This document shows positions 11,580 through 24,701 of a stretch of 64,000 nt of DNA, in pieces. Positions within the stretch are counted from its first letter, which is position 1. Every line of letters begins with the position of its first letter. Position numbers and translations under genes: made by a program. The notes under the pieces were generated by a model that was given only the letters and a program-made list of their open reading frames with translations, was not told where the DNA came from and made no database searches. This stretch comes from Lactifluus volemus (lineage: Eukaryota > Basidiomycota > Agaricomycetes > Russulales > Russulaceae), in NCBI GenBank assembly GCA_022376515.1, contig WTXI01000003.1:248001-312000 (forward strand), in the 5' to 3' direction.

Positions 11580-12545
11580 ATAGTCGACTCCCTTCCCCTC
11601 TCCGACGTAGATCCGAGTCTTTGCCGCGATAGGTTGGCCTACGAAATAGGAGTACGCCGACAGGCCTCAGGCTACGGGTCAAGCGACGGAATTAGATGTT
11701 CCATGAGGGGAACGTTCCCTCCCATGTGATGTAGCATGCGCGGAATTTGACATGGTATTCTTCCGAGAAATGGCAGGCTAGAACCATGTGTTCTGGGGCC
11801 ACCGATCCTGGTCGATCGGTGCGTGTACCCGCTCGGCTACCTATTCACGTTAGCTTTGACCACGTAGCTCGCGTGCGCATGTTTAGGCACTTCCAAAAAG
11901 TCCATTGCGCGCTTTTCTCGGTGCTTTTTCCCATCGAATCTACAAAGACAAGAGAGTACACGTCATTTCATCTCATTACTACAACTGCTAGACAGAGGTA
12001 TCTAAGTAAAAATGCGTGATGGCATAAGCACCGCCCGTTGAGGTTCATAACAGAGAATCGAAGTGCTGGTGCTGCCCGGTATAATCACAGGATAAGGAGA
12101 ATGAGGAAGAAGGACGGGGAAAGGTAGTGCAGGTATGGGAGACACAGTGCTACTTCATTCATTAATGCGTGCGGCATGAATTCGTGCGCGGCCATGGGCT
12201 AGAAAAACAGAGCGCGGAGGGGAGAGGCGGATAAACCGAGACAATGAATGACAAATAACCAAATGCTTAAACGGCGGCAAAACGTGGTAGTAAACAGCCT
12301 TGGCGAGAGGAAGTAGAGAGTCCAGAAGCGGGACGCTACTGGATCATAATAATAACATATAGAAAGGAAATAGGAGCGAGGAAGAAGAAAGGGTTGAAAA
12401 GTTCAAGAATACGAGCGCAGCTTGGGTTTTTGGAGGTAGAATCATGTGAGGGGAAGCCCTTCGACTGATCAAGATGTGAAGCAAGACGACAGAGTAAACA
12501 CACACTTACCCACGCCACACAAGTCGTTTCCGAGAGGGTCTATTT
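11580..12545. other. Intergenic between convergent YAE1 and the Ser-rich gene
   Basis: Two genes converge here, so this should hold two 3' UTRs. I see no further gene. Confidence 0.5.
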
Positions 12546-15500
12546 CTAAGAGAAAATCTCTGTAAGCGTGCGTCGACGTTCCTTCGTTGTCGAACGTGCG
12601 AGCGTTTGGGCACCACCAGGCGACGGCGCATCAAGCGACAAGTGCGACTTGGCGCCAATCGTGCGTCTCCCCAACGTCAGCCGCGGCTGCGGACGTTCGG
12701 TCTCCGAGCCAGACTGGGAAGTCCACGGCGACGTCGCACTGAAGGGAGTGACCGGCGTGAGCGCTCCGTTTGGTGTTGCGCGGTTGCGAGCATCACGTTG
12801 TTGTAGTCCGCTTAGCGCACTCACGCTCACCGTCAGAGGACGTGAGAACGTGAGTGTATTCGATTGTCGACTGCTGCTCACATCGGATGAAGAAGATTCA
12901 CTCGACTCGGTGCGTGAGACGGGGGGCGGCGGATGTGGTGCGGGTGTAACAGTGTGTGGCGTAACGGCGGTCGTGGGCGCTGGACTTGGGGTGGTGATGT
13001 TGAACCCGGGATTGGCGCTGGTGCTCGCGCGTACGGTCGTTGTCGAAGTGGTCGAGATCTTCCGCCGGTTTGTTGACTTGTCGGCAGCTGAAGCGGATGC
13101 TTGTTGATCGGCATACGATTCATATGGGCGAGTTGAGGGTGGGGCAGGGATAGAAAGCGAGGCGAGTTTGCGTGTGTTACTATCGGAGGCTGGCGAGCCG
13201 GAATGCCGGAGTAGGTGAAGGGTCCTCATCGTCCTCGATGTGCAGGGATTTTTGTGACTCGATTGTGACAAGCTCAGCCTTGGCCGATACACCGGGCGTA
13301 CCTTCCCTCTGCGGCTCACCGGCATATAGCCTGCGTGTCGACAATCCTACGGAGGGGCGGGTAGGATCAGGCGAAGAGCCTTTCCCAGGATCTGCGGGGT
13401 GCTCCCTAAGTAGCATCGACGATGAAGCGCGCTTGTTCGAGAGTACACTGGCGTCTATACGAGTCGACGCGCGGCGCATCAGATCAGTCTTGTCTCGTTC
13501 GACCCTTGGGTGTTCCCAGCTGCGTCTTGACTCCGTGCTCCTCCGCCCACCAAAGGCATCACCGCTCCCGCTCCCCCTACCACTGCCCGTGCCCGTTCCT
13601 GCGCTTGTTGAGGAGCGCCCATCAGTACCAGACTTCCGCGACAGATCGTCGCTTGCTGCACGTAGGTGATGTAAACTGGCCCCTGCCCCTACGCCCGCGC
13701 CTGAGGCAGAAGACTCGCGTAGCACCTTGCCGACGCCAAGTAAAAATCCGGTCGTCGTGCGCACGAGTTCGTCGCTGACCCTCAGCATATCCCTACAGTC
13801 TCCGCCAATGTCGTTCCACAAGCCAACCAAGTCAACTTCATTGTTTGGATTGACATCTGAGACCTCCGACTCAATGAGTCGCTCGAGCGCGCGATTCGTG
13901 GCCGCGCGGAGCATCCCATTGACTTGTTCAGAGAACCGCACAACGGCCTGCGCGTTCCGAAAGAGCTCGGGTACAGTCGCGGTCGTAGTGTCACCCATGG
14001 GCGGCAGGCGCGACAGGAGTGCTTCGAACATCATGAGAGATTCGTCCATAAGCCGTAAGTGTTCTAGCGCTTGCTCGTCGAGTGGCAGAGAGGGGGTTTC
14101 CCGTGGGCATGTGCGTGGTGAACCGTAGGTTCGCTCTTGTGGCGTGGTAGAAAAGGGAGTATGCGAGGCCTGCCCGAAACCATGCCTTCCCGGTCGCGTT
14201 CAAACGCATACATGGGCCTGTACGCGCGCACCACAGGGGGTGCAGTTTTGGGTGGAAGCATATCCTCATTGATGGGGCGAAAGTCTGCCATCGATGTTGC
14301 TGGCCTCGACTGAGGGCCGCGCTCTGTACGATTGTGAGAGGACCATTTGCTGGGGTTCGGGAATCATGGAATGTGCCGACACGTAAAGGCGCGCTTACAC
14401 GAGTTGGACTAGTAATCGCTTCTCGATTTTCGTTTGAGCTCGTACTGATCGATGTAGGCCGGGGTTCTTGGCATTTGCGGGGGATTCCTCCGGTTCACGA
14501 AAAACGTCCACTCCACTCTTGACACTCATTCCCGCCGCTCTAAGGCTGTCGCCTATTAGGCGCGAACCAAGCGAGCTTTCCATATTCCCGTTCCGCGTTG
14601 TCTGTCGATTTCCGAGGCCACTGCTGGAGCCCGAGGGGTCATCATCGTCATTATCATCGAGGATAGGCCGCGAGGACTTGGTGTGCAGGTCCTCGGACAT
14701 CCAACGAGTTTGGTGTCTCCTGTTCGTGGATAATCGGCGGACTTGAGGGGGCCGCTGGGGAGAAGATTGATTATTGAGGGCGCGACGCGCAGCTCTTGAT
14801 GGAGAAATATCGCTGACAAGGGAGCTATACCGCTCTCTAGACTTTTGGGGCGTCGACGGCTCTTTGGAGGCCTAAGGCGTACCATGCATGCCGTTAGCTA
14901 TCATACTATGTATTTATATGGAACTTACCCTGCCATCGGAGCTTGCTCGCCGAGGTTCGCGGAACTCTGTAGGGAGGGGTTGCCTGTTTTTCTTCCCGCT
15001 GCTACCTGGGCTATGCCGCAATGATGCTACCGCTGCCAACGCAGCGGAAGTGACGTCGTTGTGTTCATGCCTTTCGGGCTCAGGCACGGAGGGAGGGGAG
15101 ATGCGCTTCTTAGGTGTCATTTGTAAAGGTCCAGGAGAATAACTGCGGGTTGACGAGGCAACTCTTCTCTTTGATGGTGAGGCGGGCAGCGAAGTGCGTC
15201 TGAGCCGTGCGTCTAGAACTGAGTATGGCTGGGAGACAGAGGAAGGAGGTGTAACGGATTGATCATCAGACGAGTTGGAATAAGAGGCGCTAGGCTCGCG
15301 CTCTGTCTCAGACCCGGACAGTGCTGCGGGCTCGACAGATTGAGAGCGGGTGCTAGTAGAGACCGATGGTGAGGAACCTGATGAAAAGGTGGTGGTGGGG
15401 TGACGAGGAGAACGTGAGGGATGAGACGACTGAGATGGAGACGGTGTGTTGAGGCGCATAGAAGAGAGTTTGTTGAGGGCCTATATGCGGCGGGTGGAGG

Positions 15501-16021
15501 GGATGGAAGGGAAGATGAGCAGGTGAGAAAACCAACGTAAGGTCGTGAATGGTACGAAAGAAGATAAACACTTACCATACGGTTTCTTTGTGTAAGACTC
15601 ATAACACGCTGCAGCGTCATTATATGGTCGTTAGACTCGGACGCTCCACGGCGGCGACCGAGGTTGAATCGGGCTGTACTATCTTCCTCTTCTTCTCCCT
15701 CGTCTTTCTTGTATTCAGTGCTGCCAGAAGGGGACGAAGCTCTACTGGGCCGGGAGATGAGGGGCTTTTCATTGCGCATTGTCAAGTGGAGGACGTAGTA
15801 GGTCTGTCAAGGCTTTCACGACGATCGCCTGTACTACCACTTCCTGTGGAATTGGTAGCAGGTGGAGAGGGAAGGCCGGAATGAGTAGATGAAGCTCCGG
15901 GACTGGGGGGCTCGGGAAGGTCGGGAAGGTCGGAGTTTGAGGATGCTGGTGCGGGATCAACACCGAGAAAGATGGCGGATAAAGGACGTCGCTTTGATGA
16001 AAGAGCCGGGCGGGGTGGCAT
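12546..16021 (-). CDS. Large Ser/Pro-rich protein of unknown function
   Basis: Not recognised. Start candidate ATG 16021 (MPPRPALSSKRRPLSAIF); a polypyrimidine stretch upstream (about 16065-16090 on the coding strand) fits a basidiomycete promoter. Exons encode a disordered Ser/Pro/Arg-rich N-terminal half, then RERYSSLVSDISPSRAA, SSLGSRLIGDSLRAAG, and an ordered helical block (about 14060-13720) with MDESLMMFEALLSRLP, TVPELFRNAQAVVRFSEQV and LVGLWNDIGGDCRDML. A second Ser/Thr-rich tail ends RRRTLTEIFS at 12546. Clear introns lie around 15600-15480 and 14930-14870. The helical block may be a coiled-coil or helical-bundle interaction domain. One-base frame changes appear near 15790, 14186 and 13190; they could be errors or unrecognised introns. 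The layout would suit a scaffold or cytoskeletal protein, but that is only a guess. Confidence 0.6.
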
Positions 16022-18992
16022 TGAACGAAAGGGATTTGAGGATTAACAGTTACGCATAAAGCGAAGTAGGAGAAGGAAAGAAAGAAAGACGGTTGACTGC
16101 CAGAACGAAGAGTGAGACGGAGGGCCAGAGGGGTTGAAGAAAAGAAAAGAATGAAAGTTCTGCCCCAATCGATCACTGCTGTTGATTGTGGATGTTAACC
16201 TGCAGGTCGAGAATGGAGCAGATTCGTGGCCAATGTTTCACAGGAGAAAGTTGCACAGCAAGTCTATTCTAAGCGGTCAAAGGCCACCGTCCGTTTCCTC
16301 TTCACGTGGGAATTTATCTCCTCATCCGCACAACCCCAACATCCTCCCTACCTCCGCATCCTCTTATGTAATTACAGTCGCCACAGATGGGCATTTTTGC
16401 CTCCTATTTGGACGTTTGCCTTCACGTCACATCACCATCACCTTGGTTTGTCCTCAGGGGCTGCTGCCTCCTGTTCTGACCCCTGCAACTCTTTGGCCCC
16501 GCCTAGCTATATTTAGGGGAGCAAATTGCCTGGCGGATTGTTCATGTCGTTGATGCCTGTACAGTATCCTGTGGTTTAACATGCTCTCCGTGTGGAGAGG
16601 AATTCAAATTAGGTAACATTCTAATCTCGCACGCTATCTCCTTTATGGCAAAGTGAAAAAACGCGTATATTTTTTCAAATTGACTATTTCAGACCAAACA
16701 AAGCTCCGGTGTGCCTTAGTTTGTTGCATTCAATCGCCTGACGACGCTATACTGCGTTCAAAAACTATGCAACAATTGCTTTGTTTCTCGATTCTCGATC
16801 GTATCCCATATCCAAGGACTGCAACATACTTCCATTTCCATACCTTTGTCTTCGATGGAACCACTATTCCGGATGCAGAAAAGATCAAGACAAAGTAACC
16901 CAGCCTGGCGCACCTCGTTCAGTTCGCTTATCGTAGCCGGCGCTAATGCACCCCCTCCCTATGTTTCCTTTCATATCCACTTCTCTCTTCATGAGGGTAG
17001 AAGGCATCTGCAGTCGGACACCGTCCTCAACCTCCACTTCATCTCGAATGAGTAGACTTATCGTGCACAGACAACGCATCCGCAAAACGTGCGGATCTGT
17101 TGCAAACTCTCCAACGGATGCCGCGTGATCGTAGAAAGGTTAGCAATTTTACGCCTCTCGTTATACTTGACTGTGCGAAAACTCCGTCTTTGATATGGTG
17201 GTCTAAAGAGACGCTTCAAGTTAAAAATCCACTCGCCTTTTCCCCTTCTCCGTACAGCCCTGAATCCTGCCGCTCGAAATCGGCGCCATTGCTAACACGA
17301 GCTCTGGGGAACTCCAGAGTCTAATGTATAGACTGTATGATACCAGCCTAAGCTCCAAGAGAACAAGGCTTTTAATACTGTCTCCTGCGTGCAGTGCAAG
17401 ATATTACGCATCATGTGATTGATGTACCTTTTTCTTAGTCAGCAATCACAGGCATGTACATAGGCCACGACTTTTGCAAGTAACTAAAGTTATCCCTATC
17501 TCTCGACTAAGGTTCTGGATAGACTCCGCGAAGACGGTCGTTTGGAGCTTTTTAACAGTCGCCTCCAGACATGGGGATCGGAAATTTTGGGGTCCGCTGT
17601 ATGTCCCAACCTTTCGTCCTGTATGCTTTGAATGCTGGCATGTTTAGAGGTAGAATTCGCTCTTTACTACAGACGACTCAGGGGTATAGACATTGACGCA
17701 TCGAGCACTGCGCGGTCCCAACAAATTATCGGGCTCAACAAGGAACAACCAGAACACGGGCAGCTGTACACGACCTTACCCTCTGTTTTGTTTCTCAGCC
17801 GCTAGAGGTGTCTACACTCCCTTGTTGATACTCATGACTGACTTCTTTGATCAAGCAACCTTGATTCGGAATTTGGTGACAATAATGCCGTTGTCAACTG
17901 TATGGGCTCCCCGTGTGTCAATCTGCCACGCCGCGTCTCGGCTTTCTTTTGTGCAGACCAACACGAATGGTAACTCCTTTGTGCTGTTGTTGATGTTGCA
18001 CCTCTTCTTGCATCGCGACCCGATACTCCGTGCAGCGTACAGCGTAATGAAACTTCCACTTTGATAAATTGATTACCTTCACCACAGGATACGTATCTTC
18101 CTTCCATCCATAGCCGACAGAGAATAAGCGTCACGCACAACGACGTGGATCAGATCACCTACCCAATCCACCGTTGCGATACACCGTGTCTTATTTACTA
18201 TCCATTCCTTTGTCCGGAAGGTGAAACATGTCAGTGCCTGGTTACCCGTCCCGACTTTGTTACCCCAATCGCGGAGGATGACAACCATCGCCCTTCACAA
18301 GCTGAGGTTCGTGCCAATATGAGTAGTACGAGCCAGGAATTCTATGCCAAAGGTACGGACTTTGGGGATAGTCTCCTTCACTGGTTCCCCGACTGCTTCT
18401 CGATGAGCTACGCTTAGTAGTCTCCTTGCAGGTGTGCAAATAGTCAGCTCTTTCTTCTTTGGACCCATTACTCACGGAGAAAAGGAATTCTGCCAATGAC
18501 GCATGAATAAAGTGCTGGCAGACTGGCACGGAAATGGCTGGAGCCAGAGGGCCTGTCATGTGGATCAAATCCCCGTCGTGCATGACATATACGTACCATG
18601 ACGGAAATGCCCATCGTGGAAGCAATCAAGAGCTCGAACGCAGCGGAAATCACAAGTCGGAATGCTCTGGCACTCGACTTCGTAAAACGAAGCGCTTCAT
18701 TTCCGGCTCTTGTGATTATGATCAATCATGACTCAGCTTTGGCTCTTCTCCGCTTCAGCTCGGCTTGCATCGGTTTCCTTAAGAGAGGGGGTGAAATGAG
18801 CCAAGAGAAAACCCGAGGCCGCTCCTCCTCTTGACTAAGTGAAACATCCAAGCACGATATGATGCAACCGTTTGTAGAAGCATGCGCCGGCAGTGACGAG
18901 GATATGAATGTAACCTCTCGCCACGAGTCAGTTGCACCTTTTTTTCCTCTTATTATCTTGAGCTGAACTTCTACCAATTCATCGACCCTCAG
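16022..18992. other. Gene-poor stretch with possible unrecognised remnants
   Basis: Left 200 bases are probably the promoter of the Ser-rich gene. Beyond that only short frames occur. Two stretches on the minus strand (about 18290-18080 and 18620-18450) read like fragments of a protein (for example QHFIHASLAEFLFSV), but they share no motif I know and are not joined in frame. No RNA gene recognised. Confidence 0.4.
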
Positions 18993-19906
18993 GTTCATTA
19001 TGATGTCCAGACGTACGCAAGGAAAACTGTCCTGATCACTGGCGCATCCAGGGGTATCGGTCTAGAAACAGCCAAATTTTATGCGTGCGCTGGCGCATCC
19101 TTGACCATTGTCGGGCGCAAGCCGGAGACACTCGAAGCGAGCAAGGACGCGACCCTGCGTGAACAACCCTCCGCTTCGGTTTTTACTTTCGCTGCCGACG
19201 TACGGGATGTTAAAAAGGCGGAGGAGGCCGTCACCGCCCGGCCCACCATCGCCCACTCGGCATCCTCGTGGCCAACGCTGCAGTTTTCCGGGCACAAACT
19301 ACGCGTGTGTAGCCATCTTATATATGCTTCTATTCGCCGCTGATGCGCACCCGATAACCAGCTTTTGCGAATAATGATCCCATGGGTTGGTGGGATGTGC
19401 TCGAGGTCAACATACGTGGGACCTACAACTTTATTCAGTGCGTGTGTCCGCTCACATACGCAATTGTGGGAATCCTGGTCTCACCTTGATGCTGACCAGC
19501 TTTTCTGTCCCTGAATTGGTAAAAAACAAACGGCCAGATCGTAATATTAAGCTCGATGTCAGCACAACTTAGGGTCCCATGTTTTAGCAACTATTGCGTA
19601 TCGAAGCATGCCCTCCATTGCCTGGCTGAATGTGTCGTTACGGGTAAATTTCCTTACTTCAAGGTGTCGCTCCGGGCATCGTCGACACGGAACTGCTTGA
19701 AACGGCCAAGTTTGAGTCTGTCTTTCCCCAGGACACAGTCGCCCTCCCAGCGGCAACTATTTTATATTTGACTTCGGGAAAGGCGGATTATTTGAGTTGT
19801 CGGTATATCTCGGTGACTTGGGACTTGGGTGAAATCGAGCGCGACTGGAAAGGAAAAGATAGTCACCCAAAATGCCCTCGTCAACAGACTTACTTTCCCT
19901 CAGTAG
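18993..19906 (+). pseudogene. Short-chain dehydrogenase/reductase (SDR) copy 1, broken
   Basis: Exons match the intact SDR at 55936-57039 in order. They include VLITGASRGIGLETAKFYA (nucleotide-binding TGxxxGIG), DVRDVKKAEEAV, WWDVLEVNIRGTYNF, an active-site NYCVSKHALH (Y-x3-K), and TSGKADYLS with TWDLGEIERDW, ending at TAG 19904-19906. Frame breaks: around 19257 the HFGHLDILVANAG segment is lost with a deletion; at about 19526 (A-run) the frame shifts before GQIVILSS; at about 19857 a base is added before IVTQNALVN. Three breaks against an intact paralogue in the same window make a pseudogene the best call. SDRs use NAD(P)H to reduce or oxidise small carbonyl/alcohol substrates; the substrate here is unknown. 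Confidence 0.8.
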
Positions 19907-20986
19907 ACCCGGGTTTCCTGAAATTTAACCCCAGTTGCGATCACGGGGAAAAATATGATGCTCCTGAGTCAGGATATCGACCATTGCTAACAAGGCAATT
20001 TTACGTCGTAGGCTTAACCGTGGTCTCCGTTCCGGCCCGGGGAAGTTACCCGGCCCGGCAATTTGACTCTACGACCTGCCCTGTTCTGAACAATCCTTGG
20101 GTGGGTTCACACCACGCGAATAATAGCAATCTATACCTTGTTCTCAAGTAGGGAACTGTGTACTAATTTCATTCCGTGTCCATACCACAAGCTGACGCCG
20201 TATGTCGTAGATAATGCCCAGTCCCTGCTTTGGCGTCACAATGGTGTGAGAAAACGAGTGTAGCTAACCACTAACTCATGAGCGCATGAGCCATAACTAG
20301 CCGTCGTAGCCAGTGGTCATCCCGCTGGTTGATTACAAGGCCCATTTATGGCACACCCGAGGACCTCAAAGTCACGGTTGACAGCCTCATCTTTGTCGCT
20401 GCCCACGTGCGTGGATTGTATGTGAAAGTGTTCACGGTCTATTCTCCTTGAACAAGCATGAAGGCCAAAACGATGCTCAGGGCGAAGGGGAAATAGAATT
20501 GTAAGAAGAATAAGGATGTGACGCCGCACGGTGTTCCGGAGCGACTCGGAAATGGAAATACATATGCTTTCGTCGCTGCTGTGCTGTCTCGGATTTGTGT
20601 TGGCATTGCCTCGCCAACCACAGCTTGGTTTCCTACTATCCCCCCTCTCAACGTGTAGGGCCCACCTGAGTAGTCTCACTGAATTTCATCATGTTTCGGA
20701 CAGTGTTGACAAACATGGTCACAGTATGCCAGCGTACGTGAACTCAACCTGTAAACAGGCTTCAAGACAAGCTAGAGCAAATAATAGCCCTGGCCTGTGC
20801 AAACACTTGATTGGAACATCCACACGAATCAAACCATATATTTAGCAACGCAACCAACAGAAATGGCGTCAAGAATAAATAAATAACACCATGTGTAGTA
20901 GTTGCCTGTCTAGAGCCCGAGTCATCATATTTGTTTGCGTGTCGCACAGCATCTCCTACCGGAGGAGAGCACGAGAAGATGCGCGA
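19907..20986. other. Intergenic; right part is in the segmental duplication
   Basis: No gene recognised. A minus-strand frame of about 120 codons (20317-20679) has no motif. From about 20660 onward the sequence aligns with 52042 onward. Confidence 0.45.
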
Positions 20987-21731
20987 TCACACAAAGTGCC
21001 ACTCAATCTGGAGCACGCCAACGCTCAGAGGGGCAAGTTTCTGGAATGTAGCTGGGGACATGTCTGCAAGGAGGTTCCCATGAGCACCAAGAAGCAATGG
21101 TGTCAACGATATGACACCCACCGAGGCCATCTGTGCCACAGCCGGGGCAACTGTCGACCATCTTTGCGGTGGTTGACTTCCCTTTGTAAGTTATATGGAC
21201 CATCTACACGGAGGTCATCAGACAGGATGGATACAGAGACAAGGAAAGCACCACACCTGTCCACAATTTTTTCCTTTGTTACGATCGTAGAGAACCTTGG
21301 GCATCGCTACGATCAAGTCATGCTCAGTATTCGTCCAACCACAGTTACCAAGGCCGGGTTGGTACCAAGTTCCCTATGGTTCAAAACAGTCTGCATCATA
21401 GGCCTGGTATGACGGGAAGTATGCGTACCCTGCCATGGTGGGATTGGGAGACTGTGAGGCGATCGTAGAGATTCTCGGTCATCGCTTCGACCAATCGGTC
21501 TGCAGCATAGGTCCAATCGAAGTCACCAAGGTCGGGGTAGTACCAGGACTCCTATGGGTTGAAAACGTCAGTTTCATAGAAATAGTATGGCGGAGGGACG
21601 TGTGCCCTGACAGAGTCGGTCATGCGTGCCTGCAGTTCATGATCTTCAGGTGCCGGCATTGGCGCAGGAGAAGACAGAACGGGAAGGACGAGGGAAATGA
21701 ACGCGAAGAGCATCAAGGTGAGCTTATACAT
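20987..21731 (-). CDS. Secreted double-psi beta-barrel (barwin/expansin-like) protein, copy 1
   Basis: Start ATG 21731. Exon 1 (21731-21612) gives a signal peptide, Lys then LMLFAFISLVLPVLSS, followed by a Pro-rich linker. The core exon (21373-21257) has GTWYQPGLGNCGW; exon 21203-21122 has ITYKGKS and VDSCPGCGTDGL; exon 21063-20987 has DMSPATFQKLAPLSVG and ends IEWHFV. This is the DPBB fold of small secreted RlpA/expansin/RAFE-like proteins, with the conserved Cys pairs. Without exon 21551-21429 the product is 131 residues. That extra 123-nt exon repeats the core exon start (WYYPDLGDFDW) but lacks the GNCG cysteine; it is in frame on both sides, so it may be included or skipped. Many fungi secrete such proteins during cell-wall or host contact; no enzyme activity can be read here. 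Conserved paralogue at 52486-53226. Confidence 0.82.
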
Positions 21732-21846
21732 CGTGATGTGGAGGTTTGTAAAGGAAGAAAGGTTGTAAGAGTGGTTCTGGGAGAACAGAGAACAGGATTC
21801 GACTGAGATGATTCGACGGAGGAATGACGATGCGAGAATGCGTTGC

Positions 21847-21853
21847 TTTTATA
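21847..21853 (-). promoter_or_regulatory. TATA box of DPBB copy 1
   Basis: TATAAAA on the minus strand about 116 bases before the ATG at 21731, inside a stretch kept in the paralogue (GCGTATAAAAGCAACGC). The same spacing is seen at 53342-53348. Confidence 0.6.
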
Positions 21854-24701
21854 CGCGAACTTGAAGACGGACCTTACATGACGGGAACTTCAAGTTGAAA
21901 CCGGTCGTACGCGGTCAGGGCTAGTCAGCGCGCGCGTCACCCATCATGCATCATAGACCATGGAACTCATGGGGAAATTAGCGAGCAAGCGCTCAGCTTA
22001 GCTCCCTGCCACTGATAGGCAATCTCATATGGGCGGTGATTTTTCCGTGTGACGTTTTGGCAACAATAGCATCAGTTTCGGAACAACACCAACAAGCGCT
22101 TTCTGGTGCATTGCGAAGTCCTAGCTGGCAAGCATCATCATGGCCGGGTAGCCACCCGGGCCGACGTGTAAACGTTCGGGGACCTCCGAGTCGGGCTTTC
22201 GTAATCCCTGCGAACTAACCCGGAAGCAGAGCAATCCTTCCAAGGCTTCACGCAAACCACTCTTCTCATATTGACCGATGGGGGTTGTATGAACCATGAC
22301 ACGCGGCCATCAGACAAAATACTTGCACTAGTACCTGTTTTCCTCGCGGAGAAACGTCCAGCTAGGTGCGGCAATGACATGGTTGACGATTGCATCAAGC
22401 TTTAGCGCAACCCAGCGCATCAAACACCTGTGCTAAGCTAGTATTTTCTCCGACACTTAATACAAGTCCCTCAGCGTCTTTCTTCAGTTACTCCTTAGGG
22501 TTGCGCTCGTACCTTGTCCCATTCAAGTACTCCATCTTCGGCGTCCGTCGTTCTCAATACTCCTGTAACTGCCAACCACCGATTATTAACCAGCACACTC
22601 AGGCTTTTCCCGACATCAGAGGCATGGGTTTCATGTGGTGTAACCCCTTTAGAACTACGCTCCTGTGTCGTGCATGCCTGTCAACATCGACAAGTGTCAA
22701 CCGCAAGATTATTATACCGAATTTGTAGCCATGAGCCGGAGATTCACTGGCAGGAGATCTTGTGCAAATAAATGAGGGACGATCCCTCATTCCACTACAG
22801 TGTCAAATTTCTGGTGCGAATACGTCGTGAATCGTGCCTGTGACGATTAGTGTTCTGAAAACTTCAGTCCAACCTACCGGTGACCATAAAGGGTAGGAAA
22901 GTAGGAGTCTGATGGAATGAGGGGTGGCCTGTGAGAGGAGAGTGGAGATTTGCCTTGCCAGTGCTGGCCTGCAGAAAGCCAAGCAACTCTATGGTACAAG
23001 ATTGCAAAGACATGCATCAGTGTATCGTGACTATCTCCAAGTTCCTGGCTACGGCCATTCTGGTCTCTTCTCGAGTGAGCGTGTCTAAACGCTGTAGTGC
23101 ATCCTGAATGTCTATCTTTCCAAGCCCTAACAGACTTTTAAAGTACTTCTATGACTCGCGATTAGCAGAAAGCATATGTTGAATGGATGGGCTCACTGAG
23201 TCGCCCCTGGGCCATTTCCTTGGTCGAGAGTGCAAGAGCGCCATGATCTTCCCAAATAGCACCTTCATTTCTATGACGAGCGGGATTCCGTTGTACATGC
23301 TGGGACGTTGGAGGAAAGCTGAATACGCTCGAAGAGGTTCACAAGCGTGTCATAACTTGCGACGAACACCCTTCACTGTCTGAAATGACTGATGATGTTA
23401 CGCATACCATGTGCGCCAGGGAACAGGGCCAAGGGCGAGGAGAATGCCGATGCCTACAAAGATTAGTTTTTTGAGGGAGAGGATGGCTAAAAACCAAAGT
23501 GAGGTCCGAGTGAGGAAACGCTTACAAGAAGATACTGCACCTGGGGCCATGGACAGGCATGCACACAGATATAAACACGGAAACAGACACGGGCACGGAC
23601 GCGATGGGCGAGTCAAGTGCAGATGAGCGTGGCCGCATGGGCAGGGGCGTAGACGCGAAGGTGAACGTGACGGGCAGGTCGAGGCAGAGGGGTGAGAGGA
23701 CGTGGGTGCGATGGGTGGGGAGCACCGGCAAGGGGGTGTAATGCCCCCGTGCCTGCGCTCCTCACTCATCGAATCCACGTCCTCTCGCGACCCGGGCATA
23801 TGCAAGTCCTAGGAAGTGGCGGTGGCGGTGAAGTGGCAAGCAGATGGCTGACCGGTGCATTCGAACGCTGAGGCGGTGGTAGCGGCAGCAGAGGGGGGGA
23901 GGCAACTGGCAGCCGAAATTGTGAATGCTGACCCTTTGCTGAGGCGGCAGTGGCTCAAAACCATGCCTGGGTGGTGGAGGAGGAGGCAGAGGCAATGGTT
24001 CTCGAGGGTGACGGTGGGATTATGGGATACCACACGATAGCGTTGGTCGCTAGCATCAGTCAGCACGATCTTGATGCAATGGACTTTGACACGATGCGAA
24101 TGGGCCCCTCAGTAGCGACGACAAGGGAAGGGTTCCGAGTCAGTTATAAGCAACAAAGTTATACCACCAATGCAAAGAAAAAGTGGGGGTAATGTACCTA
24201 ACAACGCCTGGCAAGGAAGCACCCCCCAGATGCCCCAATGCACCTCCAGTGCTCGTGTAACTAACGAGACCCTCAAACACGATTCAAGTTGTAATGATGA
24301 TCCCGAAATCACTTCCAAAGGCGACAGCAGTGGTGGTGGTGAAAGAGGAGGAAGAGGAGTGTGAATTGCGAAAAGGTTGTGACCACGAAAGATCCCCCAA
24401 GGACTCAGAGGCAGTCAAGGGTGAGGAGTTGAGAAAGTCATCGACAGTGCCAGCGGAGTGACACCGTAGACGTGCGGCCCCTCATCCATGCATCGAGTGC
24501 CAGTGGCCGCTTTGGGCTGCAAGAGACTTAATGATGCTTGTTTCATCGTTATCTTACACATTATCATAATTGGTGAGTTACATTTAGTTACAGATGTGCT
24601 CAAGCAGACAATTCAGATTGCTTTCACTATACAAATGTATTTACAATTGAAGTTTTTCTCTTCTAACAGCAACACTATCACCTTGTATATCAAGTCTCAT
24701 T

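Larger units (their letters stand above)
20660..22570 (+). repeat. Segmental duplication, copy 1
   Basis: Aligns over most of its length with 52042-54000 in the same orientation. It includes the DPBB gene, its promoter, and a non-coding tail (for example the shared stretch starting GGTGATTTTTCCGTGTGA at about 22036 and 53558, and CAGTTACTCCTTAGG at about 22485 and 53917). The copies differ by many substitutions and small indels, so the duplication is not recent. Ends are approximate. Confidence 0.75.

Noticed and set aside
12568..13107. Plus-strand frame of about 180 codons opposite the Ser-rich gene
   Set aside because: Antisense image of Ser/Thr-rich coding sequence without splice or domain signs.
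23398..24070. Overlapping frames in G-rich DNA
   Set aside because: Simple-sequence bias explains them; proteins are repetitive and unlike anything I recognise.
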